From the NCBI RefSeq assembly GCF_017908035.1, contig NZ_JAEQMU010000006.1, forward strand, positions 124,001 through 188,000: a DNA stretch of 64,000 nucleotides, read 5' to 3'. The notes below the pieces were generated by a model. The model saw only the letters and a list, made by a program, of their open reading frames with translations, was not told where the DNA came from and made no database searches. The position numbers and the translations under genes are program-made. Shown here in pieces: positions 26,201 through 34,541 of the stretch (within the stretch, counting starts at the first letter, position 1; each line of letters opens with the position of its first letter). Source of the stretch: Sphingobacterium tabacisoli. Lineage in GTDB: Bacteria > Bacteroidota > Bacteroidia > Sphingobacteriales > Sphingobacteriaceae.

Positions 26201-26593
26201 TATGGCGCAAGTAAAACAGAGCTTGCGGGCAAAACAGGGTATGACAATATTCCTAGATATTACGAAAGACGCTGGCAGAAACCCGGCGATGAGACCGATA
26301 TCGAAATGTTTATGGTGGGTAATTCGTACGACATGAGCAGTGTCGCCAACACCCGCAGGGTACACTCTACTGATCACATCCGTCTAAAGAATCTTACTTT
26401 TGGCGTAGCCGTTCCACAAGAGTTTGCCCGCCGACTTAAAGTCAGCAATATACGCGCTTATTGCTCAGGCGTCAATCTATTGACATTTGCTGCATACAAA
26501 AACTATGACCCCGAAGTACCTGTCGATGGTAGCGTATACTTTGAGTCACCAAAACTAAAGACAGTGACATTTGGATTGGATATTAAATTCTAA
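23240..26593 (+). CDS. SusC/RagA-type TonB-dependent outer-membrane transporter, cassette 1
   Basis: The protein has 1117 residues. A signal peptide ends near GLAQ. An STN signalling domain (about 38-110) follows, then a carboxypeptidase-regulatory-like domain (about 132-205, GRVTDHQGKALSGV) and the SusC signature VEADLEEVIVTGYG. The plug (about 220-345) contains SIRIRGMGSINAANNPLYVIDG and DAAAASLYGSRAAGGVILITTK. The 22-strand barrel ends in VTFGLDIKF. It forms a SusCD complex with the next gene and imports a ligand too large for porins; the ligand is probably linked to the phosphatase at 28065. Confidence 0.96.
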   Translation: MKNKLCKHLIIMKMIVVLLLITVGQIQAEGLAQTVSIRKKNSPITDIFREIKKQTGYTILSKSEVIKNTPYVDVNFDNTELNSALNTLLKPLALTYVIDGKSIVVKTASTETANSHKQTITLSEAVFVQNDIRGRVTDHQGKALSGVLVAIKGKKTSTATDDNGNYHIAAERGSTLTFSILGYEKKEIEVNSSTINVSLQFVEADLEEVIVTGYGNFKKSDYTGSASTIKTDRMKDIPAVDFSTMLQGNAPGVQVNSLSGQPGGSTSIRIRGMGSINAANNPLYVIDGVPVMSGNIASSSSNNAGFDVMSTLNNSDIEQITVIKDAAAASLYGSRAAGGVILITTKSGKAGKPVFSIKGDYGISSQATDFREVMSGPERRAMLLEGLRNKARYTDKLTDETKIEEYAQANIDKYAPEPWSGWADWKKELFRSQAPFKNVDFSASGGDSKLSYYNSLSYMNQKGLSYQSDFERLSGRLNVKYKMTDKMEVGANILYSNVAQDVNAEGGTYTSPIYATRHKITGSEPVYNEDGSFFTDFFSNGPRNPMAASMYNFRTEKANRSFNTLFANYKFIDGLVFNTTFSLDNTTTKYNSWSDPRSSDGEKQNGALSSSFKQYNQIVWKNSLTYTKTFADKHNLDILGGYEVNKYTREDLDGAKENFPSVDKIVISNGSVLKDLSGSTNEWRLLSYLSRANYNYDNKYFLGASIRVDGSSRLHRDSRWGNFWSVSGAWKLGNEDFMQSLQPIVSDAKLRVSYGTNGTLPSSLFTYMDLTGFGFPYGSNPGIRETQIGNPFLKWEKQNNVNIGMDLRLLNRIDFTFEWYNRQSSDLLNDMPTSYTTGFSSYLTNIGALRNTGIEVDISADILRDKALSWTTSLNLGMNKNKTISLADGSSELRNGTLIHRVGQPWYSYYLVEFAGINKETGVPQYYVNDPNNLDSREITEDDTKANRIAYKSVDPKLTGGFTNTFRYKFMDLNFTWTYTLGGNSYDYGASKTELAGKTGYDNIPRYYERRWQKPGDETDIEMFMVGNSYDMSSVANTRRVHSTDHIRLKNLTFGVAVPQEFARRLKVSNIRAYCSGVNLLTFAAYKNYDPEVPVDGSVYFESPKLKTVTFGLDIKF

Positions 26594-26611
26594 CAACAAG
26601 ATTATTCAGAC

Positions 26612-28078
26612 ATGAGAAATATATTATCAATCGCATTTATTGCTAGTCTATTATTCACGGGATGCGGCAATAAATGGCTCGAAGAAGCTCAACCCAGTAC
26701 CTCTACAGAAAGTAGTGAAGCCATAAAATCTGCCCGCGAAGCACAATATGCGCTAAACGGGGCTTATGATTTCCTTCGAAATTATGAATACTATGGAGCC
26801 CGCATGACTTATTATGGTGATGTGACAGGTGAGGATCTACAGGCCAATGGGGATACGAAACGTGCTGCAAAGTTCTATTTATTTGACTATAACAAAGACA
26901 CTGCTCCATCCTCTCTCTGGCGCTTCCCCTACCGTGTGTTGCGCAATGTAAACGGTATCTTAGCTTTCGTGAACGGTCTTCCGGCAGAAGGACTTAGCGA
27001 GGAATTGAAGGATATCAAAGGACAGGCATTAGCTCTACGTGCCCTAGCACATTTTGATTTAGTAAAAGTTTTTGGCGCTCCCTTCAGCAAAGACAATGGC
27101 GCATCATTAGGCGTACCTATTGAATTAGAAAAGCACAACTCGAGCAGTAAGCCTTCTCGCAATACGGTCAAACAGGTCTATGACCAGGTAATCATAGATT
27201 TAGAAGATGCCAGCAAACTGCTTAGTACGGCGCGTAATAATGGCAAGATAAACCGCTTTGCCGCACAACAATTACTATCACGTGCCTATCTGTATACGGG
27301 ACAGAATCAAAAAGCTTTTGATACCGCAACACAAATGATCGCCGAAGCACAAAAATCAGCTTCTTCTACCAAGGGGCAGTATTTTTTGTGGACCAATGAA
27401 GAATACAGTACGGTTTGGTCCAAAGACTTCACCAGTGAGATTCTGTTTCAACTACCTATTATCAAAACAGAGACAGGTTCTGACACCGGTGGTCCTGGCA
27501 AAGATGGGATAGGTTATTTATTGTGGCGCCTAGGTTATAATGATATTATATTGTCTGGTGATTACATGAACTTATTGAAAGCTGATCCAAACGATGTACG
27601 TCATAAAATCATCACCAAATACACCAGCAAGCAGGTCGATTACTATTACCTCAATAAGTATCCTGGTAACCCAGCCGAAGGCGAGACACCACAGGAGGCT
27701 GACATTCCTGTCCTACGTCTATCGGAGGCATACCTTATCGCTGCTGAAGCTGCTGTAAAAACAGGAGATAACACCAATGCGCTGAAGTACCTTAATGCTA
27801 TCGTCAGTCGTGCAAACCCTGCTAAATCGGTATCGGGAACTGTCACTTTAGAGCGTGTTATGGAAGAACGCCGCAAAGAGCTTGTTGGTGAGGGACATCG
27901 CTTATTTGATGCCATGCGTAATAATATGCGAATCGAACGCAAGGCTGCATCACACAATTCGCCACTACTCCGTGCAGAGACAAAATCCTTTGACCGCACT
28001 TATTTTAAAACTGTACTGGCTATCCCTCGTAGAGAAATCGATGCCAATACAAACATTATACAGAATGATGGTTATTAA
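26612..28078 (+). CDS. SusD/RagB-type surface lipoprotein, cassette 1
   Basis: A 488-residue ligand-capturing lid of the SusCD transporter. The lipobox is LLFTGCG. The N-terminal region has SAREAQYALNGAYDFLRNYEYYG and helical TPR-like segments (LALRALAHFDLVKVFG). The C-terminal part has VLRLSEAYLIAAEAAVKTGD and VMEERRKELVGEGHRLFDAMR, followed by the typical end (IPRREIDANTNIIQNDGY). It starts 18 bases after susC. Its last bases overlap the start of the phosphatase gene, which suggests coupled translation. Confidence 0.95.
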   Translation: MRNILSIAFIASLLFTGCGNKWLEEAQPSTSTESSEAIKSAREAQYALNGAYDFLRNYEYYGARMTYYGDVTGEDLQANGDTKRAAKFYLFDYNKDTAPSSLWRFPYRVLRNVNGILAFVNGLPAEGLSEELKDIKGQALALRALAHFDLVKVFGAPFSKDNGASLGVPIELEKHNSSSKPSRNTVKQVYDQVIIDLEDASKLLSTARNNGKINRFAAQQLLSRAYLYTGQNQKAFDTATQMIAEAQKSASSTKGQYFLWTNEEYSTVWSKDFTSEILFQLPIIKTETGSDTGGPGKDGIGYLLWRLGYNDIILSGDYMNLLKADPNDVRHKIITKYTSKQVDYYYLNKYPGNPAEGETPQEADIPVLRLSEAYLIAAEAAVKTGDNTNALKYLNAIVSRANPAKSVSGTVTLERVMEERRKELVGEGHRLFDAMRNNMRIERKAASHNSPLLRAETKSFDRTYFKTVLAIPRREIDANTNIIQNDGY

Positions 28079-29204
28079 ACAGACTGTCCATGGTTATACC
28101 TGCAATGCTTACAGCAGGTATAACCTTTGGATTACTTTTTTCTTTTGTCTATGCACTATCGGAAATGTTGTTGCACAGCAAGCTCCGTTATCTCAGCATG
28201 ATGGTCCCTATATATTATATACTGCTGAGCAGCGTAATCTGGTTCGCGTTTATAAAGGACAATTAGATGTTCAGCAAAACAGTGCGCCAACAGTTGAAGT
28301 TATTTCCGAGAATGGACAGCATCAGTTTCAAGTCACATTGCATCCCATCGAAACTCCTCGAGCAACCTACAGCAAAAGCAGCGAGATTCTTGTTCTATCC
28401 GATCCTCATGGAGATTTCGACTCTTTTCATGCCATCCTAAAAGCACATCGTGTCATTGGCGAAAAGTATCAATGGACCTTCGGCAAAAAACATCTTGTAG
28501 TGATAGGTGACATCTTTGACCGTGGAGACGATGTCCTTCCCTTGTTTTGGTTGCTTTATAAATTAGAGGCCGAAGCCTCCCAAGCAGGAGGTGCTGTTCA
28601 TTTTCTTTTGGGCAATCACGAGGAAATGACTTTACGAGGCAATCTTAAATATGCTAAGGAAAAGTACACCAACCTCGCGCAACATCTTGACATCAACTAT
28701 CAGGAACTATGGGGCATGGAATCCGAACTGGGGCAATGGCTACTGAGTCGAAATACGATAGAAAAGATTGGTGATCACCTATTTGTCCATGCAGGATTGA
28801 GTGCCGATATTATTGGCAATGTCTGGACTATAAATGCCATTAATGATTCTACACGTGCGCATGTACATCAGCGGAAAGAAGAGCGGGAGCAATCTTCCGC
28901 AGCCAGATTTTTGTTCGGCAGTAATGGCCCCCTTTGGTATCGCGGTATGGTACGGACAGATGAAAAATACAATCCACTGTCTACAGCTGATCTCGAACAA
29001 ATCATGAAACAGTATGATGTAAAACACCTATTTGTAGGTCATACCATCTTTCCTGAGGTTACTTCATTTTATGAAGGAAAAGTCTATGGCGTTAATGTGA
29101 GCAATAAATCCAACCGGGAAAAAGGAGCAAGTCGCGGACTTTTGATCAAAGGGAACAAATGCTATCGCATCTATGATGACCCGAAGAAAAAGGAAAAGAT
29201 TTAA
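28065..29204 (+). CDS. Secreted PPP-type metallophosphatase (Shewanella-like phosphatase family)
   Basis: A 379-residue protein. The ATG at 28065 (or 28068) overlaps the end of the susD gene. A signal peptide with a long polar N-region ends near GNVVAQ. The full set of PPP/calcineurin motifs is present: SDPHGDFDSF, GDIFDRGDD, LGNHEEM, VHAGLS and GHTIFPEV, with metal-binding Asp, His and Asn residues intact. Such enzymes remove phosphate from phosphoproteins or small phosphoesters. As the last gene of cassette 1 it suggests that the imported ligand is a phosphoester or is released by dephosphorylation. Confidence 0.9.
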   Translation: MMVIKQTVHGYTCNAYSRYNLWITFFFCLCTIGNVVAQQAPLSQHDGPYILYTAEQRNLVRVYKGQLDVQQNSAPTVEVISENGQHQFQVTLHPIETPRATYSKSSEILVLSDPHGDFDSFHAILKAHRVIGEKYQWTFGKKHLVVIGDIFDRGDDVLPLFWLLYKLEAEASQAGGAVHFLLGNHEEMTLRGNLKYAKEKYTNLAQHLDINYQELWGMESELGQWLLSRNTIEKIGDHLFVHAGLSADIIGNVWTINAINDSTRAHVHQRKEEREQSSAARFLFGSNGPLWYRGMVRTDEKYNPLSTADLEQIMKQYDVKHLFVGHTIFPEVTSFYEGKVYGVNVSNKSNREKGASRGLLIKGNKCYRIYDDPKKKEKI

Positions 29205-29228
29205 TAAAAAATTATTTCCATAAAAAAT

Positions 29229-29254
29229 GCCTTCTACACATGAGTGTAGAAGGC
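29229..29254 (+). terminator. Hairpin ending cassette 1
   Basis: GCCTTCTACAC pairs perfectly with GTGTAGAAGGC around ATGA. It lies 25 bases after the phosphatase stop. The following T-run is weak (GTAATATTT). Confidence 0.65.
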
Positions 29255-29285
29255 GTAATATTTACTGATTATCTGTAAAAAGCCC

Positions 29286-29444
29286 CTATTTTACGGGCAG
29301 ATAGGTCTCCATATTTGGCGTCAATCCCCAACTTGCATTCAAGTTAATGGTTGGATTGTTGATTTGTAGAGCTTGTCCTATTACTAAAGGCAAGCTCCAC
29401 ACATACAAGTTATTTTCTTTATTAAAATGAGATGCAACCAAGTA
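29286..29444 (-). pseudogene. In-frame 52-codon continuation after the PHP gene's amber stop
   Basis: Reading on past the TAG stop of the PHP-domain gene in the same frame gives 52 sense codons to the next TAG at 29286-29288. The translation looks like real protein: it starts YLVASHFNKENNLYVW, then SLPLVIGQALQINNPTINLN and WGLTPNMETYLPVK. The end is reminiscent of the C-termini of SusD-like proteins. It could be a cut-off C-terminal extension of the PHP protein, a gene remnant, or a sequencing error in the stop codon. There is no start codon of its own near the beginning. Confidence 0.45.
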
Positions 29445-30587
29445 CTAGAGACTCAGTTCTACTTTCAGATGCTTATCACTACGTATATAGGTCGACACTA
29501 CTTCGTACGACAACTTAGTCTGTCCTGCATCGGCGACCACTATCTGCGCCGACTTAGGATACAACACAATATTTTTTGTTGCCTTTCCATCGACCAATTG
29601 TAATTCAAAATACAGATCCGAATTATTCTGCAGTTCGTAATATTTACTGTTTGCTTTCTTTCCATTCTCTTTTTCATGGAAAGCAGGATTCAACTTGACA
29701 CAAGCATCAAACAAGTTGCGCACATGCTCTTCCTTACCAAATAGATAATTACTGGACCATGCTACCGTGTTTCCATTTTCGAGTGCGGTACGTATTGCCT
29801 CTGCCGAACGATCCTTAGCCATCACAAGCGTCATCGTACGATGCACACCGGCACGCTCTATATCATATTCATGTGCGATCAGATTATGAATATCTGTATT
29901 TCCAATGATCGTCAAATTTCTATCCAAAGCCCAGTCCAATGCCTTTTTGTGGAATCCAAAACCATTGACCACCTCGATACCATGAAGATTTTTATCCTTA
30001 TACATCTTATCGACAAATGGGATCCATTCATATGAACCTTCGATCTGTGTTGCCTTCCATCCAGGATGGTTCCAAAAAATAAAAGCCTTTTGATCCACTA
30101 CCGCCTGTATAGCTTGGTTGTCCAACTCCGAATCTCTAGACACCACAAGATTCTTGTCATCCTGGATAAATAAAGCATTAAAATGTCCTGGAGGCGTGTT
30201 TCGTGTTACTTCTGTTCCTTTTATCAAAAGGATATTCTGCTCTGCTGCTAAATTTTTTGCCAATTCATGAGGCCTTAAATTTCCAGGTTTAACATCGTCC
30301 TTATGCGGAGTATACTCCACATGTTCTGTAAATGCAATAGCATCCAAACCTTCTTTCCATGCCTCCTGTACCCGTACATTGGGCCAAACATGTCCATCTG
30401 TAAAGACAGTATGCATGTGAAAATCACATTTCAATACCTGCAGACCATTTACATTGGGAATATCGATTATCTTACGTTGTTTAGGATATTTAAACTCATC
30501 GAGTTTCATAATACCAACATCATCTTGCGCATAAGATGGTACCGAAAAGGCAAATACTGCAGCGACCAAAAGTAAAGTTTTGTTCAT
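29445..30587 (-). CDS. Secreted PHP-domain phosphoesterase
   Basis: A 380-residue protein from the ATG at 30587, which begins a clean signal peptide ending in PSYA before Gln; an ATG at 30602 is also possible. The PHP metal-binding motifs are present: CDFHMHTVFTDG (His57, His59), AIAFTEHVEYTP, NHPGW, EVVNGFGFH and GNTDIHN. PHP proteins hydrolyse phosphoesters, including organophosphate diesters in some secreted forms. A beta domain (about 290-380) follows the catalytic part. The gene has its own -7 box and is separated from cassette 2 by a hairpin. Confidence 0.9.
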   Translation of the reverse strand: MNKTLLLVAAVFAFSVPSYAQDDVGIMKLDEFKYPKQRKIIDIPNVNGLQVLKCDFHMHTVFTDGHVWPNVRVQEAWKEGLDAIAFTEHVEYTPHKDDVKPGNLRPHELAKNLAAEQNILLIKGTEVTRNTPPGHFNALFIQDDKNLVVSRDSELDNQAIQAVVDQKAFIFWNHPGWKATQIEGSYEWIPFVDKMYKDKNLHGIEVVNGFGFHKKALDWALDRNLTIIGNTDIHNLIAHEYDIERAGVHRTMTLVMAKDRSAEAIRTALENGNTVAWSSNYLFGKEEHVRNLFDACVKLNPAFHEKENGKKANSKYYELQNNSDLYFELQLVDGKATKNIVLYPKSAQIVVADAGQTKLSYEVVSTYIRSDKHLKVELSL

Positions 30588-30623
30588 ATATGGATATTTC
30601 ATAGTAGCGTATAAATTTTGGGA

Positions 30624-30631
30624 CAAAAATA
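30624..30631 (-). promoter_or_regulatory. Candidate -7 box for the PHP gene (TATTTTTG)
   Basis: Exact TAnnTTTG on the minus strand, 36 bases before the ATG at 30587. Confidence 0.5.
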
Positions 30632-30702
30632 TCCCTCTAGGATTAAGCTACTATTAAATCAAGATGGTCTTTGCATGAAATCACATCCCATAATAATAGC
30701 AA

Positions 30703-30733
30703 TTCCCGGATAAGCCTATGCTACATCCGGGAA
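30703..30733 (-). terminator. Hairpin ending cassette 2
   Basis: TTCCCGGAT (30703-30711) pairs perfectly with ATCCGGGAA (30725-30733), with a 13-base loop. It lies 25 bases downstream of the NAGPA-type gene and before the PHP promoter; the T-run is weak. Confidence 0.6.
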
Positions 30734-30758
30734 CCTCTCCTTCTTTAGGTTGATTATA

Positions 30759-31634
30759 TTACTTAACAGTAAAGACAGTGGCTACGCCACGTTCGCCTTC
30801 ATGATCGAATACACCATTGTCTGATGGAAAGTTTACAACACCTTCGCCTTTGACCCAAGCCGTAGAAGATCCTCCTCCGTCAAGGTTAAGTGCTTGCGTA
30901 CAGCCCAGCGCGGCCATCAGCTCAGAAAGCTGCGCAATGGTGAGGCCTTGGGATTGTGAGGATCGACCATCCACCACAACAACAATCATTTTATTGTCAG
31001 CCGTTACCCCAAACGCAGTTCTGGGATGTCTTGCCGTGTTGAAATCCACATTCAGCTGAGACTGCTGTTTACCGTCCAATAGCAACAAAGGACCTCCTGC
31101 CAATACAACAGGCTCTGCTACTGTAGCCCAACCCGAACCGGGCTTAGCAATCACCTTAGCGCCTCCTTTATTATCCAGTACTACTGCTCCATTTTCCCGA
31201 TAGGCACTAAATCCGGAAGCCGTATTATTCACCAGATTTCCGTTGTACTTAAAAAAAGTGGTTGATCCTCCAGTACTGGTATTAAAGTAACTGCCATTGA
31301 AAGCGACTAAAGCGTTATTTTCTACCGCTGCGGTACTCGTCTTCAAAAACCCCGTTTTTACATAAGGAATTTCGATATGTAGTCCTTTATTCAAATCTAC
31401 TTCCAGAATATTGATATATTGCTTAGAATCAAAAATCTGTGGAAATTGATAATACTTCCAAACTATCCCTCCAGACACCTCCTTGCTCTTCCAATCGGTC
31501 TTTTCAAGGAGTTCCTTAAGCCCTGCCTTTTCAACATTCGAGTAGTCGTACGGCAACTGTGTTCCTTCCTCTTTCTTACTGCATGCGAAGACGAGGAAAA
31601 GTAGCATTAAACTATATAGAAATTTCTTTTTCAT
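30759..31634 (-). CDS. Phosphodiester glycosidase (NAGPA-domain) lipoprotein
   Basis: The protein has 291 residues from the ATG at 31634. The lipobox is FLVFACSKK. The NAGPA/PF09992 domain covers about 60-290: VAFNGSYFNTSTGG, FSAYRENGAVVLDN, GGPLLLLDGK, HPRTAFGV, VVVDGRSSQSQGLTIAQLSELMAALG and the active-site motif LNLDGGGSST. The family removes sugars linked through a phosphodiester, as in the mannose-6-phosphate uncovering enzyme and in bacterial exopolysaccharide or teichoic-acid processing. It is the last gene of cassette 2. Confidence 0.9.
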   Translation of the reverse strand: MKKKFLYSLMLLFLVFACSKKEEGTQLPYDYSNVEKAGLKELLEKTDWKSKEVSGGIVWKYYQFPQIFDSKQYINILEVDLNKGLHIEIPYVKTGFLKTSTAAVENNALVAFNGSYFNTSTGGSTTFFKYNGNLVNNTASGFSAYRENGAVVLDNKGGAKVIAKPGSGWATVAEPVVLAGGPLLLLDGKQQSQLNVDFNTARHPRTAFGVTADNKMIVVVVDGRSSQSQGLTIAQLSELMAALGCTQALNLDGGGSSTAWVKGEGVVNFPSDNGVFDHEGERGVATVFTVK

Positions 31635-31655
31635 GTGTATCAAATTATTCGGTTA

Positions 31656-32807
31656 TCACTTAGGATCTTCGATCCATTTTAACTTGTTGGATGCTGGCTT
31701 ACCCACGACCTGTAGATTCTTCTCCACCTCTACACGTTCCATATTCCGATAGAGGATCAGCCGTCCAGTAACAGGGTCTACGGTAGCCGCTGCCACATTA
31801 CTTTTTCCCCAGGCGAAAGGCCAGTTTCCAAAGTATTCAGTTGCCGGCACCTCTTTCACAAATACCCAATTCTTCCTTTCAGCCCGGGCGACTAACACTC
31901 TTTCATTGGCAAATAATATCAGAGAATTATTCCAAAACACTCCTGCATTAACACCAGATTCTTTCCAGGCTTCTGGCAAACCCGTGATCCAATCACACCA
32001 GATCATTTTTTCCAGTATTTTTTTGGTCTCCTTATCCACTTTCCACAAGCTATCCCCATTACGTATACACCAAAACTTACCCCCGTCTATAAATGCGCGC
32101 GAATGACTTGTATCCAATAACTTTAAGAACGGCAATACCTCTTTCGCTTCTGTTACGGTGAATGAACTATTCTGCTTATCCGTCCCATACACGATATTAT
32201 TCTGGAGATAATATACACTATCGCCTACCGACCACTGTGCCTCCGGGGTCAGCCATGAACCACGCAGCACAAACTTTTCATTATCAGGCTGTCCATTAAA
32301 TATCCCTACATAATCCAATTTGTCTGTTGCCTTGGGTATAATACTCCCTTCAATATAAAAGCGTCCTACGACCCCATCATACTGTTGCAATCGTGCGGCA
32401 ACGGCGATTGCATGCCAATGGTTGGATACAACGAAAACCGTGTCCCCAGGCTGGATGATCTGTTGATCAAGCTCATCCCGCAAGATTCTGCTGAACACAT
32501 AATTCTGTACTGTAGTTTTCGCATTCTCTTCTTTATATACTTTGTGTCTTTCAACACCTCTGGCCCACAGCCCTTCCTGCATTGCTGTTGCCTCACAGAT
32601 ACCCGACCCATGTGCCCCGCAACCACCACTCACTATTATTTTTTGAATAGATTGCGTACGGTACAATCTCGCCGCAATCTCAATACGTTCTTCTAATACT
32701 GTGGCATCTGCCGACCCCAAGACCAACATAATGGTCTTGGGGTTAGCTATTGCACCGATCTGTGATACACAAATCCAAGACATTATAAACCCAAAAAGTA
32801 CTTTCAT
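31656..32807 (-). CDS. Exported DUF218 (YdcF/SanA-like) domain protein
   Basis: A 383-residue protein with a signal peptide (about 1-22). The N-terminal DUF218/ElyC-like domain (about 25-185) shows MLVLGSADATVLEERIEIAARLY, IIVSGGCGAHG, KEENAKTTVQNYVFSR and VVSNHWHAIAVAARL. The C-terminal half is rich in Trp and strands and looks like a propeller-type domain (WCIRNGDSLWKVDKETKK). DUF218 proteins act in envelope biogenesis and stress, with biochemistry mostly unknown. It sits 21 bases before the NAGPA gene and 5 bases after the beta-helix gene. Confidence 0.85.
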   Translation of the reverse strand: MKVLFGFIMSWICVSQIGAIANPKTIMLVLGSADATVLEERIEIAARLYRTQSIQKIIVSGGCGAHGSGICEATAMQEGLWARGVERHKVYKEENAKTTVQNYVFSRILRDELDQQIIQPGDTVFVVSNHWHAIAVAARLQQYDGVVGRFYIEGSIIPKATDKLDYVGIFNGQPDNEKFVLRGSWLTPEAQWSVGDSVYYLQNNIVYGTDKQNSSFTVTEAKEVLPFLKLLDTSHSRAFIDGGKFWCIRNGDSLWKVDKETKKILEKMIWCDWITGLPEAWKESGVNAGVFWNNSLILFANERVLVARAERKNWVFVKEVPATEYFGNWPFAWGKSNVAAATVDPVTGRLILYRNMERVEVEKNLQVVGKPASNKLKWIEDPK

Positions 32808-32812
32808 AACAA

Positions 32813-34501
32813 CTATTTGATTTTAGCTCCCATCACAGTACCACTTCTTGACTCTCCATTAATATCTTTCTCTATACGTTTATCAAGCACTGGAGTATAG
32901 GTCTGCCCTATCGTCGCCAAGCTTGCCCCCGTAAGACCATAGGTCAAAGCCGGATTGCTGGCTCCCACAGGCAGATATGCTGCGCTCAACATCGAAGATG
33001 GCGTAAATATGGCTCCAGCCACAACTGCACCTGCATTATCATAGGTAGCTGTAGCATTCACCGTACTCTTAATACTTGGAATTACCGTTGCATTATCGGT
33101 ATGGGCATCTACGTCTTTTGATGTAGACGCTTGTTTATTCCCTGATATAATGGAGTTGATAACGGTCAGGTTATTCACCTTATCTCTTCTATATATACCT
33201 GCACCCGGACCAACGACCTCATTTCCTGTTATCGTCGAACTGATGATATCCACTTTCGTTCCACCATATTGCATGACGCCACCGCCCCCATTCGTCGATG
33301 TACTCTTATTACCAACAATAAGACAATTTACAATCACTGCATTTGAGTTTTCACGCACATAGACGCCTGCCCCATAAGAAGTGTTATTATTGTTCATCAC
33401 CTCCGAATCATACAAATAGATATTGGCGTTAGGATATCCATGTATCCCCCCAGCTGTACCTCTAGCATAGTTGCCGTTAAACTCACAGCCGTATGCCGTC
33501 AATGTAGCATCGGCAACCCATACTCCACCTCCATTGTTATTATTGTTGGTATTCTCATTTACCTTGGAGTCCTCCATGGTTACCCTGGCACCAGCAAATA
33601 CGTACATCCCCGCAGCAAAACCTGCCGTTCCTTTGTCATTAGTTGCCTTATTGTCCACTATTTCAACTTTTTTCAGGTATACAATAGCATTTGCAATCAA
33701 CAGACCTCCTCCATTTCCACGGCTATATTTCACACTACTGATAGTGGTATTGGTCGCTCTATCCGTTGCATTCCCCCCCTTTATAGTCAATCCCTCCAAA
33801 TGAACTTTGGAATCCTGATCCAATGCGGCAGTAACTGTCACCGTATGGAACACCTCTTTGCCAGAGATCAGTTTGCCTTCCAATACTGTTTTATATAGTT
33901 TCGCATTTGGTCTTGCTCCCGGAAGGGCATCTGCAGGAAAACCGCCAATCAGACTGATGTTTTTCGAAATTTCGAAGGTCTTGTCAGATTCTTCGCTCGC
34001 ATCTCCGTTACGGATTGTCTTAGATGGCCTATATATTCCCTCTGCCAAATAAATAGTACTGTTGGCCGTCGCTTTTTCTATTGCCGTGGTTAGATCTGTA
34101 GGCGTATTCCAAGATTTACCATCTCCTGCACCATCGACCGTGACATAAAATACAGGAACTTTCCCCGATTCCTGGATAACAAGCACCTGACGTGACTCAT
34201 CCTGATTAATCCGTACGGAGATCGTTCCCGACCGCTCATCATCTTCATTGGTCACTGTCGAAAAACCAATCCGTTGTTTCCCTTTTTCGTACGCCGTTGT
34301 ATCCAATACAATCCAGTCAGCATCCGTTTCTACCGCTATCGTTGTGTTGGAGAGTACCTCAAAAGTATACGTATTCGTCTTACTACTGACCTCCATATAG
34401 TCTATATCCATCAGCAGCCTCTCTTCAAAGCCCTCTTTATCTTTTTTACAACCTGCCAACATCAAGAGTAAGCACAGCAGTATATAGTTTATATTTTTCA
34501 T
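32813..34501 (-). CDS. Lipoprotein with BACON domain and right-handed parallel beta-helix
   Basis: A 562-residue lipoprotein (lipobox MLAGCKK). Residues about 35-115 form a BACON-type domain (VETDADWIVLDTTAYEKGKQ, ending in VLVIQESG). A pectate-lyase-like beta-helix follows (about 118-500): it opens with VTVDGAGDGKSWNTPTDLTTAIEKA and has repeated rungs such as NGGGLLIANAIVYLKKVEIVDNKAT and NNGGGVWVADATLTAYGCEFNGN. The C-terminus has PVLDKRIEKDINGESR. No lyase active site can be assigned, so it may bind a glycan instead of cutting it. It follows susD in cassette 2. Confidence 0.88.
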   Translation of the reverse strand: MKNINYILLCLLLMLAGCKKDKEGFEERLLMDIDYMEVSSKTNTYTFEVLSNTTIAVETDADWIVLDTTAYEKGKQRIGFSTVTNEDDERSGTISVRINQDESRQVLVIQESGKVPVFYVTVDGAGDGKSWNTPTDLTTAIEKATANSTIYLAEGIYRPSKTIRNGDASEESDKTFEISKNISLIGGFPADALPGARPNAKLYKTVLEGKLISGKEVFHTVTVTAALDQDSKVHLEGLTIKGGNATDRATNTTISSVKYSRGNGGGLLIANAIVYLKKVEIVDNKATNDKGTAGFAAGMYVFAGARVTMEDSKVNENTNNNNNGGGVWVADATLTAYGCEFNGNYARGTAGGIHGYPNANIYLYDSEVMNNNNTSYGAGVYVRENSNAVIVNCLIVGNKSTSTNGGGGVMQYGGTKVDIISSTITGNEVVGPGAGIYRRDKVNNLTVINSIISGNKQASTSKDVDAHTDNATVIPSIKSTVNATATYDNAGAVVAGAIFTPSSMLSAAYLPVGASNPALTYGLTGASLATIGQTYTPVLDKRIEKDINGESRSGTVMGAKIK

Positions 34502-34541
34502 TTAGCATATCTTTTAATAATTTTCTACCTATTGCTGGAGC

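Noticed and set aside
26612..29204. A longer start (from 27855) for the PPP phosphatase
   Set aside because: It would overlap susD by more than 200 bases and bury the signal peptide; ATG at 28065 fits better.
33440..33898. Long plus-strand open frames opposite the beta-helix lipoprotein
   Set aside because: Repetitive coding sequence gives open antisense frames; the minus-strand protein has a clear lipobox and fold.
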